Assembly (NCBI RefSeq): GCF_900589395.1
Contig: NZ_UUIS01000060.1
Location: forward strand, 59,145-123,144
Direction of reading: 5' to 3'
From: Pseudomonas viridiflava
Lineage (GTDB): Bacteria; Pseudomonadota; Gammaproteobacteria; Pseudomonadales; Pseudomonadaceae
DNA: 64,000 nucleotides
Position 1 is the first letter of the stretch. Each line of letters starts with the position of its first letter. The position numbers and the translations under genes were made by a program. The notes below the pieces were generated by a model. That model was not told the DNA's origin. It searched no databases and saw only the letters and a list, made by a program, of their open reading frames with translations. This document shows, in pieces, positions 33,161-44,600 of this stretch.

Positions 33161-34567
33161 TCAGATATCGCTGCGCCAGAACAGTTCATGGCGTCGCACA
33201 GCCTTACGGAAAAATTCGTTCTCGCCTTCGGCAGGTACGCGCCGCCCGGCCAGCACGCGCTGCAAGCCACGGCGCAGCTTGCGCTTGAAGGGCATGGGCG
33301 GTTGCAGGTCGTGCATCATGCCCAGCGCCATGGCCTTGTCGCGACGCACCGGGGCTGCCAGCACCAGGCTGTAAGGCTCCAGCATCTGCCGGTCATCGAA
33401 GACCGGCGGCAAGCTGACGCCCTCATGGGCATTGCCCATGGGCCAGCGGTCATTGTCATGCAGGTGATTGGCATAACCCAGAATCATTTCTGGCTGCCAG
33501 TCCAGGCCCTGCAAGGCTTCGCGCACTGCCGCCTGGGCGCAGATGTGGTCCGGGTGCGGGTCGATGGTCGGGTGCGGCATGACCAGCACCTGCGGCCGGG
33601 CCTGCACGATCAAGGCGCGCAGGTCGGCCAGCAGGTTGTTCCAGCTTGGCACGCCATCGTCGCCGGGCAGTGCCAGGGTATTGAACCGGCGAAACAGCCG
33701 CGTTTCCGCCAGGTCGGCCTCGCGCGAAGCGATCGGCTGGTCGGGCGCGGCCTGCATGGCCGGCAGTTGCAGGCAGAAATAGCCCAGTTGCACGCAGCGC
33801 GCCTCGGGCACACCGGCCCAGCGCGGCACGGTGATGCTGTCCCAGGCGCGCAGGCGGCCCTTGAGCTGCGCCGCCTCGCTGTTGCCCAGCCCCATGCGCC
33901 GGTAATGCCCGGCTTCGATTTCGCCGGCGGTCAGGGTCACGATCCAGGCTTCGTCGGCCTGGCTGTACAGGCCGTAGGCCGCCAGCTCGGCGTCGTCGGC
34001 ATGCGGGGCGATGACCATGACCCGCTGGCGACGGGCATCGGCCTGACGCCACAGCCACAGGCGCGGCGTGCCGCCAATCCGGCAAAAACGGCCGCTCAGT
34101 TGCAGCCGGCCCTCGCTCAGCGACCGCCCCAGGCCGGTCAGGTTCAGGTAGCGCACGCCGTCGACGCCGCGCTCGAAGGTCTGTACATCACCCTCGTCAT
34201 TGCCGAGCAACTGCACGGCCGGATCGAAGAACCGCCCCAGCCAGGTGCTGCGCACCGTCACCGCCAGGACCAGGGTTTCGTCACCCTGCAAGGCGCCTGG
34301 CAGCTCGGCGCCGAGGCAGCCGTTGTCCAGGCGCACGCCTGGCACTTCGTCGTGTTCAGCGAAGCGGTACTGGTAATCGTCGCCCGGCGCATAGAACAGA
34401 TGATCGGCAAACCAGGCCTCATGAGCCATCCACACCGCCACCGCCAGCAGCGGCACCAGCCACCAGGCCAGCAGCGTGCCGGCGGCAATCAAGGCCAGCA
34501 GGATGACCAGCAAGGCCATGCGCTTGTTGCGCCGATGGCGCTTGAGTAACTGCTGTTTGCGGCTCAC
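33161..34567 (-). CDS. dnpA: PIG-L family deacetylase (DnpA type)
   Basis: A 468-residue membrane-anchored de-N-acetylase. The GTG start at 34567 overlaps the upstream stop (GTGA), which is good evidence for coupling. Residues 15-45 are two hydrophobic segments (ALLVILLALIAAGTLLAWWL and the next). A beta-rich part follows, then the PIG-L domain: VIAPHADDAELAAYGLY with the metal-binding His-Asp-Asp, and TIDPHPDHICAQAAVREAL with the second His pair. DnpA of P. aeruginosa affects persister formation and is thought to act on LPS or a related glycan; here it sits in the same gene order. Confidence 0.87.
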   Translation of the reverse strand: MSRKQQLLKRHRRNKRMALLVILLALIAAGTLLAWWLVPLLAVAVWMAHEAWFADHLFYAPGDDYQYRFAEHDEVPGVRLDNGCLGAELPGALQGDETLVLAVTVRSTWLGRFFDPAVQLLGNDEGDVQTFERGVDGVRYLNLTGLGRSLSEGRLQLSGRFCRIGGTPRLWLWRQADARRQRVMVIAPHADDAELAAYGLYSQADEAWIVTLTAGEIEAGHYRRMGLGNSEAAQLKGRLRAWDSITVPRWAGVPEARCVQLGYFCLQLPAMQAAPDQPIASREADLAETRLFRRFNTLALPGDDGVPSWNNLLADLRALIVQARPQVLVMPHPTIDPHPDHICAQAAVREALQGLDWQPEMILGYANHLHDNDRWPMGNAHEGVSLPPVFDDRQMLEPYSLVLAAPVRRDKAMALGMMHDLQPPMPFKRKLRRGLQRVLAGRRVPAEGENEFFRKAVRRHELFWRSDI

Positions 34568-35460
34568 ACCTGAAATACCGGCACGGGGTTGCACCAACGG
34601 TCCTTGTATTCGCGGTCGGCGCGGCCGAACGAGAAGCGCAACGGCTTGTTGAGGGCCCGGGCGCTTTCCCACGCGCTCTGGGTATTGATGAAGCTCAGCA
34701 CGCTGCCAGGGCTGAACCCGCGATTCTCAGGGTCGACGCCGCCATTGACGTACTCGACGCTGACCCACGCCGGCGCCTCGACGCGGTACACCAGTTGCGT
34801 GGCAATCGGCGCACCGTCCAGAAACAGCACCGAGCCGACCAGCCATTCGCGCAACAGCTCGATGACCTCGGCCATGCGCGCCGCCCCGGTGGCGGCAAAG
34901 CCCCAGCGGCGCTGGAACAGGTCGCAATAGATTTGCGCCAGGGTGACGCTGTCGAACTCGCTGACCGCATGCACCGTGCCGCCGGCTTCTTCGAGCAGGC
35001 GCAACTCACGGCGCTGGTTGTAGCGAAACTTCTTCGACAGTTCCTCGGGCGTGCGGGCCATGGCTAGGGACTCGGCCTGCGCCCTGTAGGTGCTGATCCG
35101 GCCTTCATTGAGCGCCGACAGGTAACGCCCACGATGACGCAGCGCCACAGTGGCGTCCTCGGCCACCGGCAGGATCAGTTCGGCATTGCCCAGGTCGAAC
35201 AGGCCCTTCTTGCCATGCCGCTTGAGCTCGCCCTTGTCCAGTGCCAGGGCGCGGCCCCAGGTGGCAATCGCCGCCTTGAGTTCACCGCCCTGCTCCCAGG
35301 CCAGGTAGCGCACGGCAATGCCGGCCAGGGCCGAAAGCCGCGCCACCACCTCAGGGTGCGTGGCCACGCTGCCGCCGTAGCGGTGCCAGGTCTGTTCATA
35401 GGTGGCGGCGTCAATCGCGGTCCAGCCGCGCTCGCGAAAGCCCTGCAGGAAATTGAGCAT
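34564..35460 (-). CDS. Mig-14 family protein (GNAT/FemAB-like fold)
   Basis: A 298-residue cytoplasmic or peripheral membrane protein. It opens MLNFLQGFRERGWTAIDAA and has the FemAB/BioF2-like acyltransferase layout: KKFRYNQRRELRLLEEAGGTVH, FQRRWGFAATGAARMAEVI and the final SVLSFINTQSAWESARALNK. Salmonella Mig-14, the namesake, is needed for resistance to antimicrobial peptides. P. aeruginosa has a similar gene in the same place, between dnpA and wapH. Both ends overlap neighbours (4 bp and 1 bp), so it is well inside one transcript. Confidence 0.85.
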   Translation of the reverse strand: MLNFLQGFRERGWTAIDAATYEQTWHRYGGSVATHPEVVARLSALAGIAVRYLAWEQGGELKAAIATWGRALALDKGELKRHGKKGLFDLGNAELILPVAEDATVALRHRGRYLSALNEGRISTYRAQAESLAMARTPEELSKKFRYNQRRELRLLEEAGGTVHAVSEFDSVTLAQIYCDLFQRRWGFAATGAARMAEVIELLREWLVGSVLFLDGAPIATQLVYRVEAPAWVSVEYVNGGVDPENRGFSPGSVLSFINTQSAWESARALNKPLRFSFGRADREYKDRWCNPVPVFQV

Positions 35461-36590
35461 CAGGACTCCACGGCCAGCCGGTTGACCTGCGGCAAGTGCC
35501 AGAACACCTGGCGCACCGCATGGTCGGAAAAGCGCTTTTGCAGCCGTTGCAACATCTGTTCGGCACAGGCCTGGCGCTGCGGCTCATCGAGGCGCGACAA
35601 ATGCACCAGCCCTTTGGCCATCTGTCCCGAATCACCGAGCGCAAACAGCACGCCGACGCCTTCGACCACTTCCTTGGCGCCGCCGCACGCGGTGGCCAGC
35701 ACCGGCACGCCGGCGACCATGGCTTCAAGCAGCACCATGCCGAACGGCTCGTGGTCCGAGCTCAGGGCAAAGACATCGAACGCCTTGAAATAGCGCCGCG
35801 CTTCGGGCACCTGGCCCAGAAACAGCACCTGCGGCCCGATGCCCAGCTCCAGCGCCAGGTCCTTGAGCGATTGTTCCAGGCGACCCTTGCCAAGAATCAC
35901 CAGCCGGCTGTCGGCCGGCAGGTTCGGCAGGGCCTGGGCAAAGCCACGCAACAGCGTGGCCTGGTCCTTGTCCGGGTGCAGGCGGCCGACATTGCCGACC
36001 ACCCAGGCGTCGGGAGGCAGTTGCAGTTCGTGGCGAGCTTCTTCGCGGCTGCACTGGCGGCCCTGCAGTTGCTCGACATCGATACGGTTGTACAGCGTCT
36101 CGATGCGCTCGGCCGGCCACTTGGGCAAGTTTTTGCGCATGTCGTCGCGCACCGCGTCCGACACGCCCAGCAGGCTCAGGCGCTGACGAAACAGGTGCGC
36201 AAACAGCCGGCGGCTGCCGCGCTGATAGTCGCCGAAGGCATGGTGCACACCGATCACCGGCAGCTTTGTCGCCAGCAAGGCGATGTACACCGGCTTGAAG
36301 CGATGCGCGATGCAGAAGTCGAAGCGCCGCGTGGCGACGATCTTGCGCAGGGCGGCAATGGCGCCCAGCTTCAGGCCACGAATGGCGCTGGAGCTGAACT
36401 GCATGAACAGCACCTCGTCCGAGCCGCAGTCGGCGATCACGTCCGGGTTGTACTCGCCGGTCAGGAACACCGTGGTCACCCGGTAGCCCTTGCCGGCGAA
36501 CAGGCTGGCGTATTGCCGTGCGCAATCCAGGAACGGCCCGTCATAGCCGTGGCAGAACTGCAGCACATGGCGCTCAGCCGACGCTGTCAT
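35460..36590 (-). CDS. wapH: WapH-type family 4 glycosyltransferase
   Basis: A 376-residue GT-B enzyme. The N-terminal half has VLQFCHGYDGPFLDCARQYA and VIGVHHAFGDYQRGSRRLFA, then LLGVSDAVRDDMRKNLPKW. The C-terminal donor half has VGNVGRLHPDKDQATLLRGF and SSDHEPFGMVLLEAMVAGVP, the ExFGxxxxE motif that binds the nucleotide sugar. By place it matches P. aeruginosa WapH, a core glucosyltransferase. It overlaps the carbamoyltransferase gene by 17 bp and Mig-14 by 1 bp. Confidence 0.85.
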   Translation of the reverse strand: MTASAERHVLQFCHGYDGPFLDCARQYASLFAGKGYRVTTVFLTGEYNPDVIADCGSDEVLFMQFSSSAIRGLKLGAIAALRKIVATRRFDFCIAHRFKPVYIALLATKLPVIGVHHAFGDYQRGSRRLFAHLFRQRLSLLGVSDAVRDDMRKNLPKWPAERIETLYNRIDVEQLQGRQCSREEARHELQLPPDAWVVGNVGRLHPDKDQATLLRGFAQALPNLPADSRLVILGKGRLEQSLKDLALELGIGPQVLFLGQVPEARRYFKAFDVFALSSDHEPFGMVLLEAMVAGVPVLATACGGAKEVVEGVGVLFALGDSGQMAKGLVHLSRLDEPQRQACAEQMLQRLQKRFSDHAVRQVFWHLPQVNRLAVES

Positions 36591-38331
36591 AAGCCTTCAC
36601 GCCCTCTTTGACGACCAGGATGTCTTCCATGATCAGGTATTCCAGGTCCGAGCCGAAGAACATGTTCAGCGCATCGGTGGGCGAGCAGATCATCGGTTCG
36701 CCACGGCGGTTGAGCGAGGTGTTGAGCGACACGCCGTTGCCGGTGAGGTTTTCCAGCGCCTTCATCATGTCGTAGTAGCGCGGGTTGTACTCGCGCTTGA
36801 GCACCTGGGCCCGCGAGGTGCCGTCTTCATGGACGACTTCCGGCACGCGGGTCTTCCACTCTTCGGCGACTTCGAAGGTGAAGGTCATGAACGGCGCCGG
36901 ATGGTCGATGGTGATCATCTGCGGGGCCACGGTGTCGAGCATCGACGGGCAGAAGGGTCTCCAGCGCTCGCGGAACTTGATCTGTTCGTTGATGCGGTTG
37001 GCCACGCCCGGCACGCTCGGGCAACCGATGATCGAGCGACCGCCCAGGGCACGCGGGCCGAACTCCATGCGGCCCTGGAACCAGGCCACCGGGTTGCCGT
37101 CGACCATGATCTGCGCAATGCGCTCGGGCATGTTGTCGATCTGGCGCCACTTGGGCTGGCTGGGGTGACGGGCGCAGGCGGCGATCACGTCTTCGTTGCT
37201 GTACGACGGGCCGAGGTAGACGTGTTCCATCTTCTCGACCGGCACGCCACGGGCATGCGACACGTAGGCGGCAGCGCCCACGGCGGTGCCGGCGTCGCCC
37301 GAGGCCGGCTGCACGAACAGCTCCTTGACCTCGGGACGGGCGATGATCTTCTGGTTGAGCTTGACGTTCAGCGCACAGCCGCCGGCAAAGGCGATCTTGC
37401 CGGTCTGCCTGAGGATGTCGCCCAGGTAATGGTCCATCATCTGCAGGGCGAGCTTTTCGAACAGCGCCTGCATGCTGGCGGCATAGTGGATGTATGGCTC
37501 GTCGGCCACGTCGCCCACGCGCTTGGGGCCCAGCCATTCGATCAGCTTGGGCGAGAAGTAGAAGCCCTTGCCCTTCTCTTTATAACGGCGCAGGCCGATG
37601 ACGTTGGCCAGCTCGGTGTTGATCACCAGCTCGCCGTTCTCGAAGGTCGCCAGGCGCGAGAAATCGTACTTGCTGGCATCGCCGTACGGCGCCATGCCCA
37701 TGACCTTGAATTCGCCGTCGAGCATCTCGAAGCCGAGGAACTCGGTGATCGCGCCATACAGGCCGCCCAGCGAGTCCGGGTCGTAGAATTCCTTGATCTT
37801 GTGGATCTTGCCGTTCTCGCCATAGCCGAAGAAGGTCGTGGCGTACTCGCCCTTGCCGTCGATGCCCAGGATCGCGGTTTTTTCTGTGAACCCGGAGCAG
37901 TGATAGGCGCTGGCGGCGTGGGCCAGGTGGTGCTCGACCGGCTCGATCTTGATCTTCTTGGGGTCAAAGCCCAGTTGCTCCAGGCACCAGACGATCTTGT
38001 TGCGGTAGCGCTTGTAGCGACGGTTGCCCATCAGCAGCGCGTCCAGCGCGCGGTCCGGGGCATACCAGTAGCGCTTGGCATAGTGCCAGCGGGCCTTGCC
38101 GAACAGGCTGATCGGCGCGAAGGGAATCGCCACCACGTCGACGTCCGAAGGCTTGATGCCCGCCTGCTCCAGGCAGAACTTCGCCGACTCGTAGGGCATG
38201 CGATTCTTTGCATGCTTGTCGCGCACGAAACGCTCTTCTTCGGCCGCCGCGATCAGCTTGCCGTCGATGTACAGGGCCGCGGAAGGATCATGGCTGAGGG
38301 CGCCGGACAGGCCAAGGATCGTCAATGCCAC
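36574..38331 (-). CDS. wapO: Carbamoyltransferase of LPS core (WapO type)
   Basis: A 585-residue NodU/CmcH-type carbamoyltransferase. It opens MALTILGLSGALSHDPSAAL, with the His- and Asp-containing VEHHLAHAASAYHCSGF and the DGKGEYATTFFGYG nucleotide loop. The C-terminal half has the YrdC-like QGRMEFGPRALGGRSIIGCP. In P. aeruginosa the same gene puts a carbamoyl group on heptose II of the core. It is the first gene of the minus-strand core block read toward waaL, with a TATAAT -10 candidate about 94 bp upstream. Confidence 0.88.
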   Translation of the reverse strand: MALTILGLSGALSHDPSAALYIDGKLIAAAEEERFVRDKHAKNRMPYESAKFCLEQAGIKPSDVDVVAIPFAPISLFGKARWHYAKRYWYAPDRALDALLMGNRRYKRYRNKIVWCLEQLGFDPKKIKIEPVEHHLAHAASAYHCSGFTEKTAILGIDGKGEYATTFFGYGENGKIHKIKEFYDPDSLGGLYGAITEFLGFEMLDGEFKVMGMAPYGDASKYDFSRLATFENGELVINTELANVIGLRRYKEKGKGFYFSPKLIEWLGPKRVGDVADEPYIHYAASMQALFEKLALQMMDHYLGDILRQTGKIAFAGGCALNVKLNQKIIARPEVKELFVQPASGDAGTAVGAAAYVSHARGVPVEKMEHVYLGPSYSNEDVIAACARHPSQPKWRQIDNMPERIAQIMVDGNPVAWFQGRMEFGPRALGGRSIIGCPSVPGVANRINEQIKFRERWRPFCPSMLDTVAPQMITIDHPAPFMTFTFEVAEEWKTRVPEVVHEDGTSRAQVLKREYNPRYYDMMKALENLTGNGVSLNTSLNRRGEPMICSPTDALNMFFGSDLEYLIMEDILVVKEGVKAYDSVG

Positions 38332-38424
38332 TAGGGTCTAGCCTCTTTTGTCTGCATGCAGGCGCCGTGCGCCCGAGAAAAGGTGTGCCCCCCGCACAGC
38401 GGGCCGGGACAGCTAAAGCGCGGG

Positions 38425-38430
38425 ATTATA
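38425..38430 (-). promoter_or_regulatory. Candidate -10 box of the wapO promoter
   Basis: A perfect TATAAT on the minus strand, 94 bp before the carbamoyltransferase start. The -35 region (GCCAAA at 16 bp) is poor, so an activator or an extended promoter would be needed. It is the only good -10 box in the divergent gap on this strand. Confidence 0.4.
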
Positions 38431-38510
38431 GCCTAATGACTGGAATTTTGGCTGCGCGGGGACCGAATGCGCATTGCTCGCCTGTGCATGAAGGTTCACA
38501 CACGGCTTAT

Positions 38511-38539
38511 TTGTACCGACATAAGTAACTATTTATTAC
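38511..38539 (+). promoter_or_regulatory. Candidate sigma-70 promoter of the toxin gene
   Basis: TTGTAC (38511-38516), then a 17-bp spacer, then TATTAC (38534-38539), about 107 bp before the toxin ATG. Both boxes match the consensus at four positions. The surrounding 60 bp are clearly AT-richer than the neighbourhood, as for a promoter or a silenced gene. The 314-bp gap from 38332 to 38645 holds nothing else I can name. Confidence 0.4.
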
Positions 38540-38645
38540 CTGCCAACGCCTCCTTGCTGTTGATTGAGATCCGTCATAGCCGCCTTGACGGCCCTTACTC
38601 AAACCTCAGCGCTTGAAGCGCTTCATGCAAAGAAGGCATGCACAC

Positions 38646-41600
38646 ATGCAAACTCTGACCCCCGTCCCGCCGCTGCCCGCCGAGACCCTGCCGGCGGCGC
38701 TGGCAGCCCTGGCACGACTGGCAGCACTGCGCACCCATCAGCTCGCCCGGCTGGACGCTCTTCCCGCTGCGGACGATGCCTTGCTCGACGCGCTCCGGGC
38801 ACCGGACACGGCCTTGCACACCCAGGCGCTCTCACAGCTGCTGCAACGTATCGACCAGTACTGGGACAGCCCCGACACCGTACATGCCACCCGCCACGAT
38901 GCGTTTGTCGCGGACATGCGCCAGGCCCTGCACGACGAGTTGAGCCTGAAGATTCACGAGGACGATCTCGATGTGCACTATGCCGGCTGCCTGCCCACCG
39001 CGCCTGGCTCATCACCTCAATCGCCGGACGCCGCACCTGGCTTCTTCTCCCTGTACATACAGGTCCAGGAAGATGAAAGGATTGAAATGCTTGCAGCACT
39101 GGCGATGTCAGGCCCACAAGGGCATACCCTGCTGGTCTTGCCCGGCGTCGGCGCAACGGGCTTTACCAGCCAGAACCAGATGTGCCAGGCAGTGGCCGGC
39201 TGGCTCAACGACCCGACCTTGAAGGGCGCGGTGCTCAATACCGTCGAGAAGCGTCACCAGGACCTGTTGGCAAGCATCGATCAGGACCCGGATGCGGACC
39301 TTGAGCCGTTCACCCGCGCGCACCTGCAGCTCGACGCCATCGATGGCGATCCTTATGCGCATGCCATGTCCCGGCTGCGTCACAAACAGCGTGAAGATGT
39401 CCGTCATGCCTGTTTGCAAGCCAGTCTGGATGATCAACACAAAAACCATGCACGGATTCAGCAGGCCATTGCCATGCGCGGCCTGTGGGGACCTGCCGCC
39501 ATGCTGGAGCTGCGGGAACTCAACTATCAGGAGCGTGAATACCGCAAAAACCTGCCGGACTGGATCAAGACGGCCAGTCAGCAAGACCTGCGCACCTATG
39601 CCATGCAGGTGCAGCACTATCACCAGGCCCACACCGCCATGCTCAGTGTTCTGGGCGCGGCAATGTCCCCGCAGAACTTCGCCCTCGAGCACTTGCGCAC
39701 ACGCCTGTGCAACGACCTGGGTGAAGCGCTGGACCCTGCCGCCATTACTGTCGGCACTCGACGCACACTGGCGTTGACCGGCGAAACCTACACCGTGACC
39801 CGCACGCTGGTAGAGCTGGCCCTTTACGGCTTGCACCCGGACGATCGCCTGGCGGGCTCGGCGTTTCTGGAGCACTCGACACTGATGCTTTCAGGCGCCC
39901 CGTTGCCGGCCCGCTACGCCTCTCTGACGCCGCATTACCTGGCCGGACTGATCGAAGAGCTCGACCTGCGGCTGGCCTTCAGGGCCTTTCAACGCACCCA
40001 ATATCAGCAGCAGGCCTATCAGCCGCTCATGCACCTCATGACCCGCCGGCAGGTCATCGCGCTGGCCTTTGCTGCACAGATGCAAGGCCATATCCAGCCC
40101 CAGGACTTTGCCCTTGTCGAGGCCCTCGCCCGGCCGACAGCCGACGCCCCGGATGCCAATCTGCGCATCCAGCAAATCAGGCTGGGCGGCCACTTGATGA
40201 GCAAGCTGCTGCTGTTCAGCCAATACACCCCTGCAGGCCAGCCGGATCGCCTGGTCATGGTCATGACCGACGCCCCCACGCCTCAACGCCTCAAGACCTT
40301 CAGCAATGAAACCCAATTGCTGCACGAACTGGTCAGTTATGCGCGCTCGGAAAAAATGAGCCAGTACCTGCTCGACCAACTGCCAGTCGATGCCCGCACA
40401 GACCTTGCCGGGCAACTGGCAGCCCTGAAACTCAAACCCCATCCCCGCCAGGACTTGGTCGAGCTTATCGAACAGCCCGATTTCGACGTTTGCCTGCGCA
40501 GCCTGACCGAGGCGCATGTACGTGTGGCGTTGTCCGAAGAGGCCCGCTACACGCCAGAATGGTATCGTCGCGCCAGCCCTGCACAACGCCAGCAATTGCT
40601 TGCCCTGGAGGACGATGCCGCCGGTGCGCTGCGCAACTACCAGGCCAAGGCGCATACCAACCTGCAACCGTTGCGTCACTACGCCCATGAGCGCGCCAGC
40701 CAGAGAATCAGCACACTGTTGAACGTGCCACCCGGCAGCGTGGACCCCGACCTGATCATCATCACCAGCGCGCGGGAAACCCTCAGCTACACCGACATGC
40801 TGCTCAAGGGCTATGACGACAGCATCGATTTCTTCAACACCAGTACCCGTGCCGAGGCGCTGTTCAAGGGGCCACCGGGCGTAGACCTGAGCGTGTTGAC
40901 GCCTGCGGCGGTCGCCCACTCGGTGCGCGGCCAATGGCTGGCCGACGATTACATCGCCAAGGTCCAGGGCAGCCTGCTCGCCCCTGAATCACAGGGCTAT
41001 GAATACCGCCGCACCACCAGCCTGTTGATTACCCGCCTGCAAATGAAGAGCGCAGCCTTGCGCAGTTTGCTCAAGGGCCATATCAATAAGGTGCAGTACC
41101 AGTGGCTCGAACAATCCATCGAGCAGGCGCACCTGGGCGACGCCGAGACCCGCCGCCGATACCCCCTGTACCCTCTGCAGATTCACCTGGACCAGCCGTT
41201 CATCGGTTCGGGACTGAAAGGTATCGACCAGTTGGTCATACCCGACGTCAACCTGATCCATGTCGAAACAGTGCAGGGCTGCATCGCGGTCCTGCCCACC
41301 TCCGTCAGGCAGGCAGCGCTGCTGTACACGCCACAGGCACCGGACGGTATCGAGTGGCGCCTGTTCGGCAGCTTTACCGAGTCACTTGGCGCGCCGGGCA
41401 TGATCGACTACTACACCGATCGCTGCAGCAGCAAGACACGCCATACGCTGTCCCTGCACTTGAAAAGCATGCAGCAGGGCAATGCCAGCAAGCCGCCTTT
41501 CTTGCCCAGGGAGCCGATCGCCGATTTTGCCGACACCTGTTTCAACCGCCCGATCCTGCGCAAGCTGCGTGAGGTGCAAGACACCACGACCGGGCGCAAC

Positions 41601-44600
41601 GACATGCTCGCCAAGCTGATATGGAACAGCGTCGAACTGATCGCCACCATCGTCACCTTGCCGTTTCCACCGGCAAGCTTTGCGGTCGGCACGCTGTTGT
41701 ATCTGCACGATACCGTCCGGGCATTCCAGAGCTTGCGAGACGGTGACACGCCGACCGCCATGGGCTACCTGCTGACGGGCATGCTCAACGGCCTGGGTGC
41801 CGCTGGCGACCTGCATTCAGGCCTCAAGGGATTCGGCGGTGTCATGCGCAGGCTTGCTCGTCAGAACCCGCCAGACTCCGTACTGCCCCCGCTGACGCAG
41901 CGCACCTCGCTGCCACGCTATGAGGAGCTGTTCCCGGCCAGCCTGCATAACGAGCCCTTTGTACTTGGCAAGGCAGACATCAACGGCCACCACCCGGTCT
42001 TGCTGGCGCCGGGCCCGACATCGCCAGACGTGCAGGCCACCGGCCAGTTCGCCCGGCGGGCGGCTGACGGAACCTGGCAGCCACTGGGCCTGCCGTACCG
42101 CCAGGCCGGCACGGCAGGCCTCTACAACGGGCGGCCGGCGACGGTGTCGCTGCACGGCGTGCCGCGCATCAGCGAAGGTCATGGCCGGGGGGTGTGCCTG
42201 CTCGATGGCAATCATTACATCGAGTTTTCCGGACAGACCTGGCAGGTGCAATACAGTGCATACCTCAAAAGCTGGCAGATCATCGACCCGCAAAACCCGT
42301 TTGCCTTTTTTGGCAAACACCCCGTACGCCTGAACGAACAGGGCACATGGCAGCTGGCCGACCGCCAGATATTGCGCGGTGGCGCGCCTGACAATCCCCC
42401 ACCCTACAAGCCGTTGCAGGAAGACACCACGACACAGGTGCCTCTGGACAACTATCAATTGCCAGCCAAGATGCGCTTGCATCTGGATGTGATCCTGAAC
42501 AAGGAGCCCTACGATCCAATAGGACTGGGTTTGCATGATTATTTCGAGGTGCATTTCAGCGAGCTGCGCCAAACATTTGCAAACCGTCGCGAGCAACTTT
42601 ACAAGGACGCTAACGCATTTTTCCTGAGCCAGCCGCCGCTGCCACCCAAACCGGTATTACCGCCATTGCAACGACCCGCGACCCTGGAAACGCTGTTCGG
42701 GCATGTTTTCACGCACAGCAATGGCCTGGTATTGGGCGAAGCGCCCCAGTCAATCGCCAGCAAGCGCCTGCTCATTCTCAATATGCCCTTGCTGGTCGAG
42801 CAGCGTGTCGAGGTGCTGTACGTCGAGCATGTACTGCTCGACAAACACCTGCCAAAACTGAATCGCTACCGTCATCTGGGCAAGAAAAGCCGCACCGGCT
42901 CGCACGAGATCAAGCATTACCTCGACGAGGTCAACCATGCGGCACTGAACAACGGCAGTACCGAGTTCGACTACTACCACTTGATCAAGACGGCTCACCG
43001 ATACGGCATCGAAGTCCGTCCGCTCAACTCATCAATCAGCTATCCGTTTATCGAACACCCGGTGACCGCCATGGTCGATGACGCCGACGCGGGTCGAAAA
43101 ATGAGCAATTACTTCGCTCACCTGCTGATCGACAGCGACCTGGCCGAGCATTCCTCAAGACGCTGGGTAGCCTTGCTTGACGACAAGCAGGCAAGCACCC
43201 ATGCCCAGCTTCCAGGCCTTGCCGAGTTGCAAGGCGTACCCAGCGCCCGTATCCAGGACATTGCCTTCACTCGCCGGACATCAATCACGACGCAAACGTC
43301 CCCTTCGACAGTGACCGGTCCGGCCAGCGGGTTCGACGTCATCATCGACTTCGCCAACCCTTACATCATTGCGCCGCCCTCTCCACCCAGCACAGCACTG
43401 GACCTGGCGCTCTTCAAGAGAATGGCCAGTAACGAGGGTGTCGACATCAAGGAATGCTGGGCAGGCGACTACGGGTTTCGCTGGCACGAGCCCCATGGAT
43501 GGTTGCAGACAGGCACTGAACACTGGACACCTGCGCCACCCTTGACCGCGCTGCAGCAGTCATTGGCGCAGACAACCTACGAGGTTGCCAGAGAGGACCG
43601 AAGCCTGCTGCACTGGCTGGCCAACTTCGAGCACAAGGGTCTTGATCGGGCGTATCTGATTCGTGCGCCTGAACTGAGCCGGGTACGCACCGCCTTCTTT
43701 GAGGTTCGCCGCTCGCTGGAAGCCGATTCACGCGCCATCCTGTCGCACGTGCAACCACCGCGCCCGACGCTACCGGCCGTCTCGCCACAAACCAGCCTGC
43801 CGACCTTTCTGGAGACGCTGTATCAACACACCCAAGCCGTCGTGATCGGCGAGTCGCATGCGTCGATTGCCAGCAAAAAACTGATCATCGATAACCTGCC
43901 GCTGCTGTCGCAGCACCAGGTCAGGACGCTGTACATGGAGCACCTGCTCACCGACCTGCACCAGGCCGACCTGGATCGCTTTTTCGACACAGGGCAGATG
44001 AGCAAGACGCTGCTGCATGACTTGAAGAAGCTGGACGCCGGACACCACACCGACCCCAGCGGGGTCTACACCTTCGAGCAACTGGTCATCAGGGCACGCC
44101 AGCACGGGCTGCAAGTACGGGCCATCGACTGCACGGCCAGCTATCACCTCAAGGGGCTCGATGACGTCGTCACCAATACACGCCAGCAAATGATGAACTA
44201 CTTCGCCTTGCAGACCATTGATCGGCACCAGCAGGTCATCGGCGCGCACAGGTGGATTGCCCTGGTCGGTAACAGTCACGTCAACACCTACCGCGGCATC
44301 GTGCCCGGCCTGGCCGAACTCAAGGGCGGCATTGGCCTGCACGTCGTCGACACGTTGCCCGGCCAGGCCAAAGGGGTATTTCCGGACCCCGGGGAAGCGC
44401 TCAGGCTTGGCATGACCAATGACACGGTCTATGTCAAAGCCGATTACCGGGTGGAAATCGAGGTTTCCAGGCCCGCGCGCTCAGCGCCCACTGCCGAGCC
44501 GCTTGAGATCCGGCTCAACAGGCCTGGCCACTTTCTGGTAGAGCACGGTGACGGCCATCAACACACCCTCGTGCATCGCTCCCGCGACGGCCAGATCCAT